Assembly: GCA_018894105.1 (NCBI GenBank)
Contig: CM032131.1
Coordinates: 3,250,501-3,314,500 of the forward strand
Direction of reading: 5' to 3'
Length of the DNA stretch: 64,000 nucleotides
Source of the DNA: Jacaranda mimosifolia
Lineage: Eukaryota > Streptophyta > Magnoliopsida > Lamiales > Bignoniaceae
The position numbers and the translations under genes are program-made. Each line of letters opens with the position of its first letter. The stretch's first letter is position 1. The notes below the pieces were generated by a model. That model had not been told where the DNA came from and made no database searches. It saw only the letters and a program-made list of their open reading frames with translations. Positions 37,559-50,200 of the stretch are shown piece after piece.

Positions 37559-39520
37559 TCATGCATCTGCAACTATTCCTAGTCATGTTCTTCATTTTTT
37601 TTCCCAATTAAAGTTGTTATTACGCTAGTCTTCAAATACAGAAGGCAGTTGTTCATGAACAAACTCAAACGTGTTTTACTAGGTTTCTCTTTAAGTTTTA
37701 CATGCAAAAATCTTATCTAATATCCCCCAGCGAGAGAGAGAGAGAGAGAGAGAATTCGTATACATAATTTCAACCAAAATAAAAAAGAAAAAAGAAAATT
37801 AACTCAAGTGAAAAGAGTCTCTGGTCTGATTTCAGTCTAAGTTTATTTTTCTTATTTTCTTTTCGAAATTATTCAATATATAGCTCAATTTTTTAAAATA
37901 TTTTTTTCTAAAAGATACACTCTTGTCTAACTCTTAATTATTATTTTGAGGGCAATAATAAGATGAAGTAATTTTATATATTCTTTTAATTTTCATCTAG
38001 AACTTTATACCCAGCCGAAATATTATGTATATTATATTAATGGGACCATGGCGCGGTAACATGCTTGATTGGAAGTGACAGTTGAAGATACGAGGAAGCA
38101 TTCACTTAAATTGCTCAAATAAATAATTGTTCATAATCCAAAGTTGATGGCCCTAATCCACACTTGAATCAATACATAAGCAAGGACTAAGAAGGAACCT
38201 TAAATTTGACTAGCACTATATATATTAATATAAATTTGACTAGCTCCATAGATATTTATGTTGCCCTAACTCCATTTGTCAATTGTCAAAATCATTGAAT
38301 CAAGAATACCAAAAAAAAAAAAAATTAATTTTAATTATAACTATCTCAACTTCTTTTCTTTATTTCTAGAAATATTATTTTTGGTTTTTAGTTTCTTAAA
38401 AATAAAGACTAAAGAAAATTTCTTATTCTTCGAGAAAATTAATGAACATTTTTAATGGAGATTGTTACTTTATTCATTTGAATCCACCCTCGAAGAATTG
38501 GGTATATATTCAAAGCATATTGATAATATTTAATTTTATTTTATACTAGAAGAGTGGGAGGTTTTGAAATAGTTGATAAGTATTTCTTACATTTTGAGGT
38601 TAATAAAATCTTCCATTGGATGCAAATTGGCAATACAATATCTTAATATTTCTAGGCCTCCATATTTATCAGTGAATCTGGTCATTATTACATATTAATT
38701 TCCAAATTTTAAATGTATGTTTTTAAGAAAAGGGTATTACTTTAGGCATTTCATTAAGTAAATTTATCTCTAAATTTCATTTTTTATTTTGCTGATTTCA
38801 TGAGCTTATACCTAATTTAAGTCGAGTATTATGAAATTAAAAAGCATAATTTAAAAAATAACATAAAATACCATTTTAAGAAGGTCATCTTTTACATTGA
38901 GCTGACTTAATTGACCTAATATGCACATATACGTCACCCCGCAATCACAAGTGTGTGTGTTTTATCTTGTAATAAGGTATTACTTCAAAACACCCCCCCC
39001 CCCCCGGCCCACCCCCGGGAAAAACAAAAGGATATTACTTCAAACATTAGAAGATGTACCTTTTTTTTTCACCCGAATTCAATTTTTGCTGCCAAATGGA
39101 AAAGAAGAAAGTTTGGTCTCATAAATTTTTCCAAATACTATTTGTTCTGTACTTTGACTTTTCCTTTGGCATTTTGAATCTTATTAACAAAATTTAAAGT
39201 ATTGATTGAGTAGTGAATTTATAAGCATTTTAAATATTTTATATAATGTTTAAAATTTTATAAAATATTTAATAAAATTTTTATCGAAGAACTTACAAGA
39301 TCAAAAAATAAAATTATAGGATTTTATAAATTTTTAAAAGAATATAAATTAATTCTTAATTTATTTTTAAAATTTTTACATACTTCTTTAATTCTGAGCA
39401 CTTTAATTATGTTATTACTATATAAAATATGCTCCATTATCTTTCCTTATTTAACTATTTTAAAAAATTATTTTTAAAATAAAATATAATATTTTATAAA
39501 ATTTTAAAGTTTATGATATA
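33784..39520. other. Intergenic region upstream of the WRKY gene, no gene
   Basis: About 5.7 kb of AT-rich DNA. Simple repeats include (TA)n(TG)n at 35347-35396, poly(A) at 36595-36611, (TA)n at 37529-37558 and (GA)n at 37733-37753. A 13-C run stands at 38993-39005. Open frames here cross such repeats or are under 90 codons without any domain. I see no tRNA or other RNA gene. Confidence 0.55.
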
Positions 39521-39530
39521 TTTTAAATAA

Positions 39531-39768
39531 GGTTAAATATAGTTTACTCTCTTAAACTATTATGCTAGTTGCATTTACCCCCCTAAACTATTAAATGTAA
39601 CAAAAAAAACCCTCCACTTAACGAAAGTCACATTCTTCCGTTAGTAAATATAGTATGAATTAAATTCTTATTTGGGTTAAATACAATTTACCCCCTTAAA
39701 CTATTGTGCTAGTCCCATTTACCCTCCTAAACTACCAAAAGTAACAAAAAAAAACCCTTCACTTAACA
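39531..39768. repeat. Left inverted terminus of the Mutator-like element, duplicated
   Basis: The terminus occurs twice in tandem, 39531-39673 and 39674-39768; both copies read GGTTAAATA..TTTAC..CTTAAACTATT.TGCTAG. The second copy is shorter and stops near the CACTTAAC word. The right end of the element has only one copy. Confidence 0.8.
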
Positions 39769-39776
39769 GTAATAGA

Positions 39777-40818
39777 TAGAAAATATGAGAGAGAAATTTA
39801 TGTATGTATTTTATTTGATATTCCAAATATTACCATCATCCATGTTCTTTTTGTAATAAAATATACAAAATTAAATACAGAAAAGATATTGACACTATAA
39901 AAACTTTAAATTAAAAAATAATTTACTTACATCACAATTTTGGTAACCTGCAAATTTTTGTCTAGGGTTGCTTGGAATCCAAGATGTTCGTATAGGCATG
40001 GGTTATTTACACACACAATAGATGATTGAAAAATACTCACTTAATAAGTCGATCGACGACATGAACAATTAGATTTTTGTGAATTTGAGGAAGAGCTACT
40101 AGACATCTTAAGAGTTGAACTAAGATTATACTAAAAATAATATATAGATAAAGAGAAAATGTTAAAAATTGAAGATGGAATCTACTAGCTTTGAATGAAA
40201 AATGTTGAATTTTGCTCACAAAATTCTGAAATTGTAATATGCAAACCATTGGCTTTTGTTTGGTTGCGTTTTGGGTGAATTTTGGAAAGTATTCTAGATA
40301 AAGGTGTTTTGGAAGTTAAAATTGGGGAATGATCCCACTATTTGGTTTTATTTTGGAAAAAAAGGGAAAATGGAATTGTTTGTTAGGAATTATTTTGCAG
40401 GAGACAAATTTTACTGTAAATGTCAAATCAGTAATTTTTTTGTTGGATTTGTACGGTGAAATTGAATTTTTAAATTTAATAAATATATGTGAATACATAT
40501 ATATAGATAATTGATGTATATATGTATATATTTGTAAGGATTGATATGATTGCGTCGAAGTGATGTGTAATTAACTTAATTTTAAATTTATTTTAAAAAT
40601 TTATAATTAAAAAAATATTATGATATAATAATTCAAAATTATACAAAAGTAATATTATTTAATCATAAATAAACAAAAAAATGGATAAACATATTCTTAT
40701 GCATTGTTAATTAAATATTTTTTAAATTTCTATAATTAATAATATTAATAGTAATTAATTAAGTAAAATTCAAAAGAATTTTGATAATATTTTAATTAGG
40801 ATGTAATCACCAATATAA
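39777..40818. other. Internal region of the Mutator-like element, no recognised gene
   Basis: About 1 kb, AT-rich. Open frames at 40037-40249, 40316-40498 and 40329-40514 are short and overlap on opposite strands. I see no captured gene fragment that I can name. Confidence 0.4.
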
Positions 40819-43193
40819 TGTAACACCCCGATTTTTGGGACACATGTTTAAGTTGATTGAAATTAAATTAATTAAAGTTTAGATAGAAATATTGGGAATT
40901 GGAAGATTTAATTATAATAAGGAAGAGACTCTATTGTTTAAAATTATAAAGTTCATGGGGTTAATATGGGGAAGTTAAAAGTTGGAGGACTTTAAAATAA
41001 TTAAATTTGGATTTGATTGCACAAGAATGGAAATGTTAGGGGTCAAAGTGTGAGAAATAGGAATTAGAGGCCTAAATTGAAGACCGAGGACCAAAATGAA
41101 GACGGTTAAAGAATTTTGGGGTGAAAAGTAGGACGGTCAGAAAGTTTGGGGCTAAATTGAAGATGCTAGAAAATACATTTATATATATATATAGGATTAA
41201 GGACGAAACTATGTTAAATTCTCAAAAAACACCCCAGACCCATCGCAACGGCAAATCGCTGGAGAACAACTATGAAACCCAAAACCAATTGGATAAATAT
41301 GTTTCTCTCATCATAGTGAACCAAACCATACTAAAAAATCCTCAAAAAAGACTGAAGGAATGACCGAAAAAGGGGGTCGATGGCAGGGCTCGGCAGAGGT
41401 GACGGTTTCGCCACTTCCGATGGCGGAACGGAGATGGGTTATGGTGGGTCTTGGTCAAAAAAGCATGGGTAAGGTGATGGCAATGTTAATTTGGTGAAAT
41501 GGTGAATAGTGGTGGTGGAATTGAGAGGGGTGGCAGACGACGACGAAGTTAGGGTCCCACGGTGGTTTTTGGCATAATTAAACGGCCAAACGGTGGCCTA
41601 TTAGGAAATTAGTTGAGGGGTTTTGCTCGCCTCGATGAGGTGTGTCTAGTGGTGGCGTCGGTCTCCATCTCCAGTGGCAGTTTGTGGTGGTCTGTCGGTG
41701 GCATGTGACAGCGGCATTTGGGCAGTGCATTCTAAATTTGATCCCGAACTCGTTTGGGCTATTCTCAGCTTAAGATTAGATCTCGGTTCGACACAATTTG
41801 GTGCTCGGATTGCCTAGAAAGCCAGGACCTAAGTGACTATACAGCCAAGAATCCTCTGCTTTTGTCAGGTGAGTTTATACTCATTAGTATGAGATTCTTT
41901 GCTGGGGAAAGAAACATTTGTACTAGTTACTATATCCTAGTCATTGCTTTCTTTTAATCTATGTGTTAAAAATAGTAATCCACATCACAAGTTTTTGTTA
42001 ATTTTGATTGATATCACTTTATCTAAAATCGGTGATGTGTTGAGAAAGCTAAAAAGTGATTTTGAAATATGTTATTTTATCGCCATACCTTTCTGGAAAC
42101 CAGCTTGGTGCTGGGTTATACTGTATCTAAACATGACGATTCGATATACTATTTGGAACACTGGTTTTGAGATATATCCATCATAGCCATGACCATTTCT
42201 CAAGACTGTTTGAGCATTCAAATTTTGGCTATCATGGCGAAGCGACGTGTTATATGAAATGTTGTTGCGCATTGATTACTGGTAACTGATATTGTACTGA
42301 TTACTCATACCCTTAGGGGTGGGCCCTGGGATTTCTTAGGATGGATCGGGCAGAATGGACCGACCACGATCGATCTCCTGCTAATACCCTACTTATTACA
42401 TCTGGCTCCGTAATCCGCTGGAAGTAGTTGGCTATAGGGGAGATGAGGCATGTAGCTAGCCGTGCCTACTAGTTATAGTATATTATTTGAGCCAATCACT
42501 CGGGACTGGAGGAATAAGGGTTTTCATATTTTTGAAAATGGAGTAACAAGTTAGAAGAACTGCCAACAGCTTAACAGTGAAAATATTTTGTTAAATTGTA
42601 TTCAGTTATTCAGTATGCCTGACACTTATATTTTGAATCTCAAATATTTAACTAGAATCCAGTGGATGTTCAAATGGCATATTGACCCCCTCTCTAATCA
42701 TAGTTGAGGTTTAAACCTCTGTGAGAGATAGTGAATTTTGTGAAGTCTCATCACTAGTATGGGACGGTGGTGAGATGGATCACCTCAAAACTTTAACTCA
42801 AACCTTCTCTCATAACTTTTGAAAATATTTATGCTTCTATTTGTCTGTTATGTAATAATTGCGAAATTGTCACTTTGCTATTATTGCTAAACTATCTCAC
42901 TAAGTTCTTCGGACTTATTTTGTTTTATTATTGCTCTCCGTTCTTTACCCCAGATAAGAAACAAGAAACGAAGACAGACTAGCCCAAGTGACCCATAAGG
43001 TAATGAGGGTGATAGAAGTGATAAGTGTGATTCGAAATATTTCGATTCAGAATTGAATGTTCGATGAATGTTGTTGTAAAAATGAATTATTTTGGTATTT
43101 TGGGAATTGTATTTTCTATTATAAGGAAGACGTGTGGTACTATTTGAGTAGCACCTCGGCCGGAAGCATGCCACTCCTAGTTAGGGCATTACA
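40819..43193 (+). repeat. Solo LTR of the Gypsy family seen at 19539-22393
   Basis: It starts TGTAACACCCCG and ends GGGCATTACA, inverted TG..CA ends like those of the - strand Gypsy LTR. The five bases on either side, TATAA and TATAT, are a near-match target duplication. Mutator-like sequence lies on both sides with no purine tract or primer-binding site, so the internal region was lost by recombination between two LTRs. At 2375 bp it is about 480 bases shorter than its relative. Open frames within it (41121, 41754, 41944, 42072, 42887) are not supported as genes. Confidence 0.85.
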
Positions 43194-43363
43194 TATATTT
43201 ACTAATTTAAAAAATATTTTGATAAGAATTTAATTAATAATATATTTACTAACGGAAGAACATGACTTCCGTTAAGTGGAGAGAAATTTTTGTTACATTT
43301 GATGATTTATGGGGATAAATGTGACTAGCACAATAATTTAAAAGGGTAAAATGTATTTAACCC
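43194..43363. repeat. Right inverted terminus of the Mutator-like element
   Basis: The reverse complement matches the left terminus over the GGTTAAATA end, the GTGCTAGTC.CATTTA block and the CTTCCGTTAGTAAATAT block. It ends at 43363, next to the right target copy. Confidence 0.8.
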
Positions 43364-43630
43364 TTTTAAATAAATTTAGCTAAAACACCCATTTATGAAC
43401 ATGTCCATTTCTTATCCAAGCATTACTTTTAAGAAGATCGTGCATAGATTTTATACATAAAAAAAAAAAAAAAAAAAAAGAGAAAAAATCCTTTACCACC
43501 ATTCATGTTTTAAAAGCTTCACATTACCACTTCATAGCAAATTAATAATTGCATATGAATAATCTTATATACCTTAATTTAATCTATTATTATCTGTTAA
43601 CCTCTCCTTAATTTGAAAAGTACATATTTA

Positions 43631-44871
43631 CACTACGAGAAAAAAAAAAGTTAGTAAAAATATAATCTGTAACAATATAAATACTATTATTAATTATATA
43701 TATTAATTGACAAAAATATTTATTTTGTTATAACAAAGATTTTTTAAAATTTAATAGTGACAAGAATTGTATTCAAGTTGTTGTTATTGACAATTAGTAA
43801 CACATGTATAGTGACTATTTAATGAAAATCTTGTCACCAATCATAGTGACAATAAAAATTGTCAGTAAACTATCATTACACAATTGTCACTAATTGTTAA
43901 TAGTAAAGATTTATAATACTAGTTCTTATCAGTATTAAATTCTATTATGACAAAATAAAAATTATTATTTTTTAAAAGTTGGAAATAAAATGAGAGTTAT
44001 TTTTATTTAATAAATATTATTAATAAGAATTTCCACATTTTTACATACTTTTTTATTGATATTACATATTTTTGTTAATGATGATGCATGAACTCCAAAT
44101 AAACTAATTGATCATAATTATTTCTTACTTAATTATACGTACTGAGGGTTGTGATAAAAAAAAAAAAAATTAATACTATTTACTCGTATATAATATTCAT
44201 GTGACATTTTATAATGGTTGTCCACAAAGGCAAAAGCGTATTTGTTCTGCAGTGTTAGCGCAACTAATTGTTATGTTATTCACTACAAAAATTAGGGTAC
44301 CAACTATGATAATATTTTAGTTAATGTTAAAAGTTTATAGTTTTAGTTATGAAATTGATCCATTCAAATTTAAAATAGATGCTCTCATAATTAACCTTTA
44401 TTACAATCAATTCGTAGCTAATGATTATTATTTTTTTTGTATGTACAAATTTTTCTATGGATAAATTAATGACTAACTTTTATCCTAGTCATTGAATTAG
44501 TGATTGATTTTTTTCTCCGTCATTGATGTTAGTAACCATATAAAATAGTCACTAATTCAATCACTGATTAATAATCGAATTATTTCTGACTCATTAATTT
44601 GTGATTAAATTTTCTTTCAACCATTGATGTGGTCACTAATTAGTAATTGTGTTTTTTTCAGTCAATAATTAATCATAAATATAAAATTTTCTTTACATAT
44701 TTTGTAATATAAAGATATAAGATTTATATAAAACCACATCATAATAAAATGTATATTTATTCAGATACACATATAAATATAATTATATATATCTATATAT
44801 TTTTATAGATAATAATATATATATATGTATATATCAAAAAATATATAAATATATCTAATCATATATACTCG
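43631..44871. mobile_element. Two stacked CACTA-like left termini
   Basis: CACTACGAGAAAAA at 43631 is followed by repeated GTGACAA / TTGTCAC words to about 43900. CACTACAAAAATTAGGG at 44281 is followed by GTCACTAAT / ATTAGTGA words at 44470-44670. Both look like CACTA left ends with their subterminal zones, but no matching TAGTG right ends are seen before 44872. They may be truncated copies or nested ends of one complex element. Confidence 0.55.
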
Positions 44872-44884
44872 CACGCTACAAAAT

Positions 44885-45075
44885 AATATCAAAAATTCCG
44901 ACGAAAATTCCATCGGAAACTTTGACAAAATTGCGATTGAATTCCGACGAAATTACTGTCCGCCAAAAATCCATCTAAAATTCGCCCGAAAAATTGGCGC
45001 ATTTTAGCGGGACTTTGGGGCACAAATTTTCGATGACAAATCCTTCCGAAAATTCTTCAGAAAATTTTTCCGATG
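44885..45075. repeat. Left subterminal repeats of the large CACTA element
   Basis: Variants of AATTCCGACGAAAATT occur at least seven times in both orientations within 190 bases. Part of the zone is much richer in CG than the surrounding DNA. Such repeats bind the element's own DNA-binding protein in studied CACTA systems. Confidence 0.75.
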
Positions 45076-47290
45076 AAATTTTCGAAGGATGTGACGCCAA
45101 AAATTAGTAAAATATTTTGTTTTAATTTAAAATTAAATTAATTTAACTTCAGCGAAATTCTAATCGAAATTTAAATATTTGAACTGACGCGGGCTCTCCT
45201 TCTCCTTCCTCCTGTCCTTTATTTCTTCTCTACTTTCCCTCCACCTCTCCCTGTTCTTTTCTCCCATTGCCAAACATTTTTCAGTCGATGCACCACCGAG
45301 GCACCGACCATCGCTGTCCACCATGCAGCACCGTGCCACCTCTATTTCTTCATCGCCACCACGGCACCTCCATTTTGCCGCCACCACCACGCATGATTGT
45401 TGCCATTTTGACCGTCCACAAACTTTTTTTCTTTAAAATTGTTAGTTATGATTTAAATTAATTAATTCATATGTATTACGTATATGTGTTTGTAATTATC
45501 TATTTATCTGTTCGAATTCTATGAATTCGGGGTTAAATTACATGATTTTTTTAATTTTATTATGTTTGAAACTAAATTATATTTAGAGTTTTATGAATTT
45601 AGGTTTTAAATTGGATGATTTTGAAATTCTGTGTTTTTGGTTTAGATTGTTGAAATTATACCATTTGAATATAGGGTTTAAGTTGTTGAAATTCTTGAAA
45701 TTGGGGCTTAGTATTTTAACTGAAATTATTATTTGAATCTAAATTATACTAAGGGTTTAGTTTATAGATGAAATTAGTGTTTATTAAATTTGCACTATAT
45801 GTTCAGTTTGTTTAATTTAGTGATTGTTCAATTTGTGCACTTTTGAGTTGAATTTAGGATTTAACTATTAAATTTATGTACTTTAAAGTCAATTTAAGAT
45901 TTAATTATTGAATTTTTATTAATTTGAAATCTTAATAATTATTAAATTTTAGTTAAATTCTACGTGTTAATTCTTGAAGGAATATTAACTAGTAAACTTG
46001 ATAATAAATAATTGTTATATATAAAATTAGTATTTACACTTTAAAATATATTTCCATGATGGAAAAGTAGGAATTTATATATATATATATATATAATTAT
46101 TTTATGATTGATTTTTTATACTTAGAAATATTTCATTGAATTAATTTATGGCTATTGTTTTCAATTGTAAAATATAGGTATTTTCGGTTGTTAATATCCA
46201 ACACTTTTCTTCATTCATTCATTTGCTCATATTCTGTATATTTTCAGGTAAGAGAGCTTTTCTTTTATGTATACGGTCCATTCTGATGGAAATTTAATAA
46301 TTTTATGAATAGTAGCATATGCTACGCATAGAATCTAGAGTTTGTGATTTCGGTTGAAAGATGGACTTTGATGAAGGGGTGGAGCCTTCCTATTTGTTGT
46401 TGTTGGATTATTTTTTACTTGCACGTACACAGAGTAATAAGGGGTTGTGATATTGAATAGTTTACCTATAATCTTGGTGTGATATATGTCTTAGTTTCGT
46501 GTGTCAGAAAAAATTTGGATTGTTATAGTTATAGCGGAAACTCTGTCAAAAATTTTATTGGGGTAAACTCTTTTATGGAGCCACCTATAATAAGCCCTAA
46601 GAGCTAAAATGTTGACTTGGTAAATGTTTAATAGGTGAGACTATCGAACTCTTTTCCATGCAACAATCTTTCAAAAATACCCTTCATGGCCCTTAGATGA
46701 TAAATGCCTCCATCACATAAGATTTAAGTGTTCTTTCTTATAACCTTCAAATTTTATATTTATGAAAAATATACTTAAATTTTACAAGTAATGAAGTATT
46801 CACATCTTCAGTTTGGAATAAGTATATAAAATCAAGTAAAAAGGATACGAATTAGTATATGTTTCTATTATCATAAATTGAAAAAGGGCTAATTTGCTTG
46901 TTAGAAGCATTTAAAAATAGATAGACACTCATCAAATCTTCATTACCCTACCCTCAATTTGTATGGTAGGAGGACTCCTTATGATGGTTGGAAGACTCCT
47001 TGGGTTATGTCCATATGATTTTTGATTTATTATTGAACCAAATATTAATATATATATATATTTATATATATAAGTTGTTAAAGAAATTATTATGCAAATT
47101 AAATTAAACGGATTAAAAACCTTTATATGATGATAAAAACACCCTACTTATAATGACAAAAAATACGAGCCAATTCATCTTATAATTAAGTTATGAATTC
47201 AATAATTTCATTCTTTAGAAAATAAGTGATTAATTCGTCATACATTAATACTCAATTAATATTAGTATCATAATTTTTCTAATGATATAG
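45076..47290. other. CACTA leader and intron-like region, no intact gene
   Basis: A C/T-rich leader at 45190-45400 with CCACCACCAC words is followed by about 1.9 kb of AT-rich, intron-like DNA with a (TA)n tract at 46076-46095 and another at 47050-47072. The overlapping open frames at 45160-45461 on both strands reflect the biased composition of the leader and are not called. Confidence 0.45.
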
Positions 47291-50200
47291 ATGGATAATA
47301 TTCCTCCACATAGCTTTGGGTGTGTAATAGGTTGTACCCTAGTCGTGCTGGAATTAGGTTGGAGTTTTTGGATTGGATTGAGAATTTATAAATCATGCAT
47401 AGGTTTGCCTCATTTTGCGAAAGATGGGATAATTAGGTGACCTTGCAAATAGTGTGAAATAAAATGCTCCCATTGTTAAAATTTAATGATGTTAAGGTGC
47501 ACTAGTACTGGGTTGGGTTTAGGCCAAGTTATTATTACTGATCAGATCATGAGGAGTTTTATCCTTACCAAGAAACATGTAATTATACATTTGATTATGG
47601 TGCATCAAATAGTGGATAATAAGTTTAGTATTTAGGTGAACTGCATAGATCTTCAGAAATAGTACATGATGCAATAGGGATTAATCAGGGGTGTAAGGGT
47701 GCACCATTCCATTCTGACAATGGCGAAGAACATCCTAATGAAGAAGCTCAAAGGTCTTATGACCTACCAACTGAGTATGATATACCACTGTAGGATGGAT
47801 ATGAAATGAATTCTCCATTATCCATTGTGGTTTGAATGTTGAGCATTAAGAGAGACTTCAATTTGTCTCAGTATACCACGGACTAGGTGCTGTAATTAAT
47901 GTTTGAGGTCACACCCCAAGGGAATGGTGTTCCTACTAATTACTATGAGGCACAAAAACTAGTTAGTAGGCTTGGCTTGATGACACAAAAAAATAATTAT
48001 TGTGTCAATGGATGCATGTTGTATTACAAAGAAGATGCAAATGACAATCAATAATAAGTTTCGCAAAGTACCTAGGTATAAAACTCGGAAGAAGGGATAC
48101 AAGAAATCTTTGAGATATGCCAAAAGAATGCACTATTTACCTCTAATCCTTAGGTTGAAGAGGCTATATACATCCATGAGTTTAACACCCCACATTAGAT
48201 GGCATCACGAGAACTATCGAGTAAATGGTGTTATGTGTCATCCATCATATGGGAATGCTTGGAAACAATTCAAACAAACACATCCTGAATTTGTAAGTAA
48301 CTCAAGGAATGTGAGATTTAGTTTGTGTGCTGATGGATTTACCCCTTTCAAAAAATTTGCATCACCGCATTCTTGTTGGCCTATCATAGTGAAATCATAT
48401 AATTAGCCTTTTGAAATCTGACATCATCCTATATATTTTTGACATGCATTATTCTTGGGTGGCAAAAATCCAAAGGCCATGATAAATGTTTACCTGCAAC
48501 CTTTAATTGATTAATTGACGGAGCTTTGGACAACAAGTATTGTCACTTATGATGTCTTTACCAAGCAAAATTTTATTATTATGAGAGCTGTTTTGCTGTG
48601 GACAATAAATAATTTCCCAATTTATGGTATGTTGTTCGGGTGGATGATAGTAGATAGATTGGCTTCCCTTACTGTATGGAATACTCTAAAGCATTCTCTC
48701 TTAGACATGGCCGAAAGAACTATTGGTTTGACTACAACAAACAGTTCTTAGATCATGATCATCAATTTAGAAGAAACATTAACGATTTCTTGAAGAATTG
48801 GGTTGAGAAAGTTCATCTTCCTCCATTGATAACTGGCAAGCAATTGTGGAGTTGGTATGCATTTTTGAAAAATTACAAAATGTGGTAGTGCTCTTAAAAT
48901 CCCCGGCTATGATGTACAACACAAATAGACCAAGCAGAGTATATTTTGGGAATTGTCCTATTGGAAAACTAACTTATTAAGATATAATTTGGACATTGCA
49001 CATCAAGAAGAATGATTTTGACAATATTTTTAATACTGCATGGACACCAAGGGAAAAACCAAAGATACTATCAAGGCTAGCTTGGACTTGAATGTATATT
49101 GTAAGAAGCATGAACTTAAGTTAATTTAGAAGAGAAATAGGTACTGGGGCAAACCTAAGGAATATATTTTCACAACTGAGTAAAGGATAACTATATGAAG
49201 TCATTATAAATGCCTAAAGGATATTCTTCTAATTTGGCTAAGTGTGCCAACACGTATAGGTATAAGATCTATGGATTGAGAAGCCACGATTTTCATATCT
49301 TCATAGAGCAATTGCTACAAATTATATTCAGAGAATTGTCGGACCATATATGGAAACATTTGACCGAGTTTAGTCAATTCTTCTAGGACTTATGTTCTAT
49401 CACTTTAAGACACGATGACTAAGACAGAATGGAAAACTCCAATAATTTTATGCAAGTTAGAAAGGACTTTTACTTTGGTGTTTTTTTTATTGCACGGAGT
49501 CTATCGATCCATTTAATAAAGGAAGAAAGAAATAGAGGGCCCATACAATATCGATGGATGTATCCCTTTGTGAGGTAAAACAATGTTTATATTTGTTTGC
49601 TAATTTAGTGAAATAGTTTAATACTAATATATATATATATCGAAAGTGTTATTTATATACACTGGGGAGCTTGTCAAACTTAAAAAGTCCATGAAGCAAA
49701 AGGCAAAAGTGGAGAGGTTTATCTGTGAGGAATTTGTTTGCAGAGAGACATCCAACTTTTACTCATACTACTTCTAGTCGCATGTATGTTGCTTAAGAAC
49801 AAGAGTTGGTTGGAATGATGATGGTAACAATAATGATTTTATTCCACCTACTTGTCTATTTCAATCAACCCAATTATGCCTTTGGTACCTCCACGACTAG
49901 GTACTTGAACTTAGATCTGCAACACTGCAAGTGTTGCTTAATTTTGAAAAGGTCAAGGAATATATACTTATTAAAATTTCAGTTTTCTTCGAGCTAGATA
50001 CTATTTCTGTATTTCTAGTATGTTCTAAAATATGACGACATATTATTTTGTGGAATACTTCGGCATTGACGATCAAGATGTCAATGTGATGATTGAGAAT
50101 GAATTTGCATATTGGTTTAAGTCCGATGTATGTATATTTACACTAACTTAATTATGCATATTTCAATATAATTTAAAATTTGACAAAAAATTCTATGAAA

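Larger units (their letters stand above)
39531..43363. mobile_element. Mutator-like element, non-autonomous, split by a solo LTR
   Basis: The ends are long inverted repeats: 39531 reads GGTTAAATATAGTTTACTC and the right end, reverse-complemented, reads GGTTAAATACATTTTACCC. Similarity continues for about 140 bases through GTGCTAG and TTCCGTTAGTAAATAT. A perfect 10-bp direct repeat TTTTAAATAA flanks it at 39521-39530 and 43364-43373, the 9-11-bp target duplication typical of Mutator-like elements. Without the inserted LTR it would be about 1.46 kb. No transposase is encoded, so it would depend on one elsewhere. Confidence 0.82.

Noticed and set aside
45160..45461. Overlapping open frames on both strands in a GC-rich leader
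   Set aside because: Both follow from CCACC/GGTGG-rich composition of the CACTA leader; no domain.
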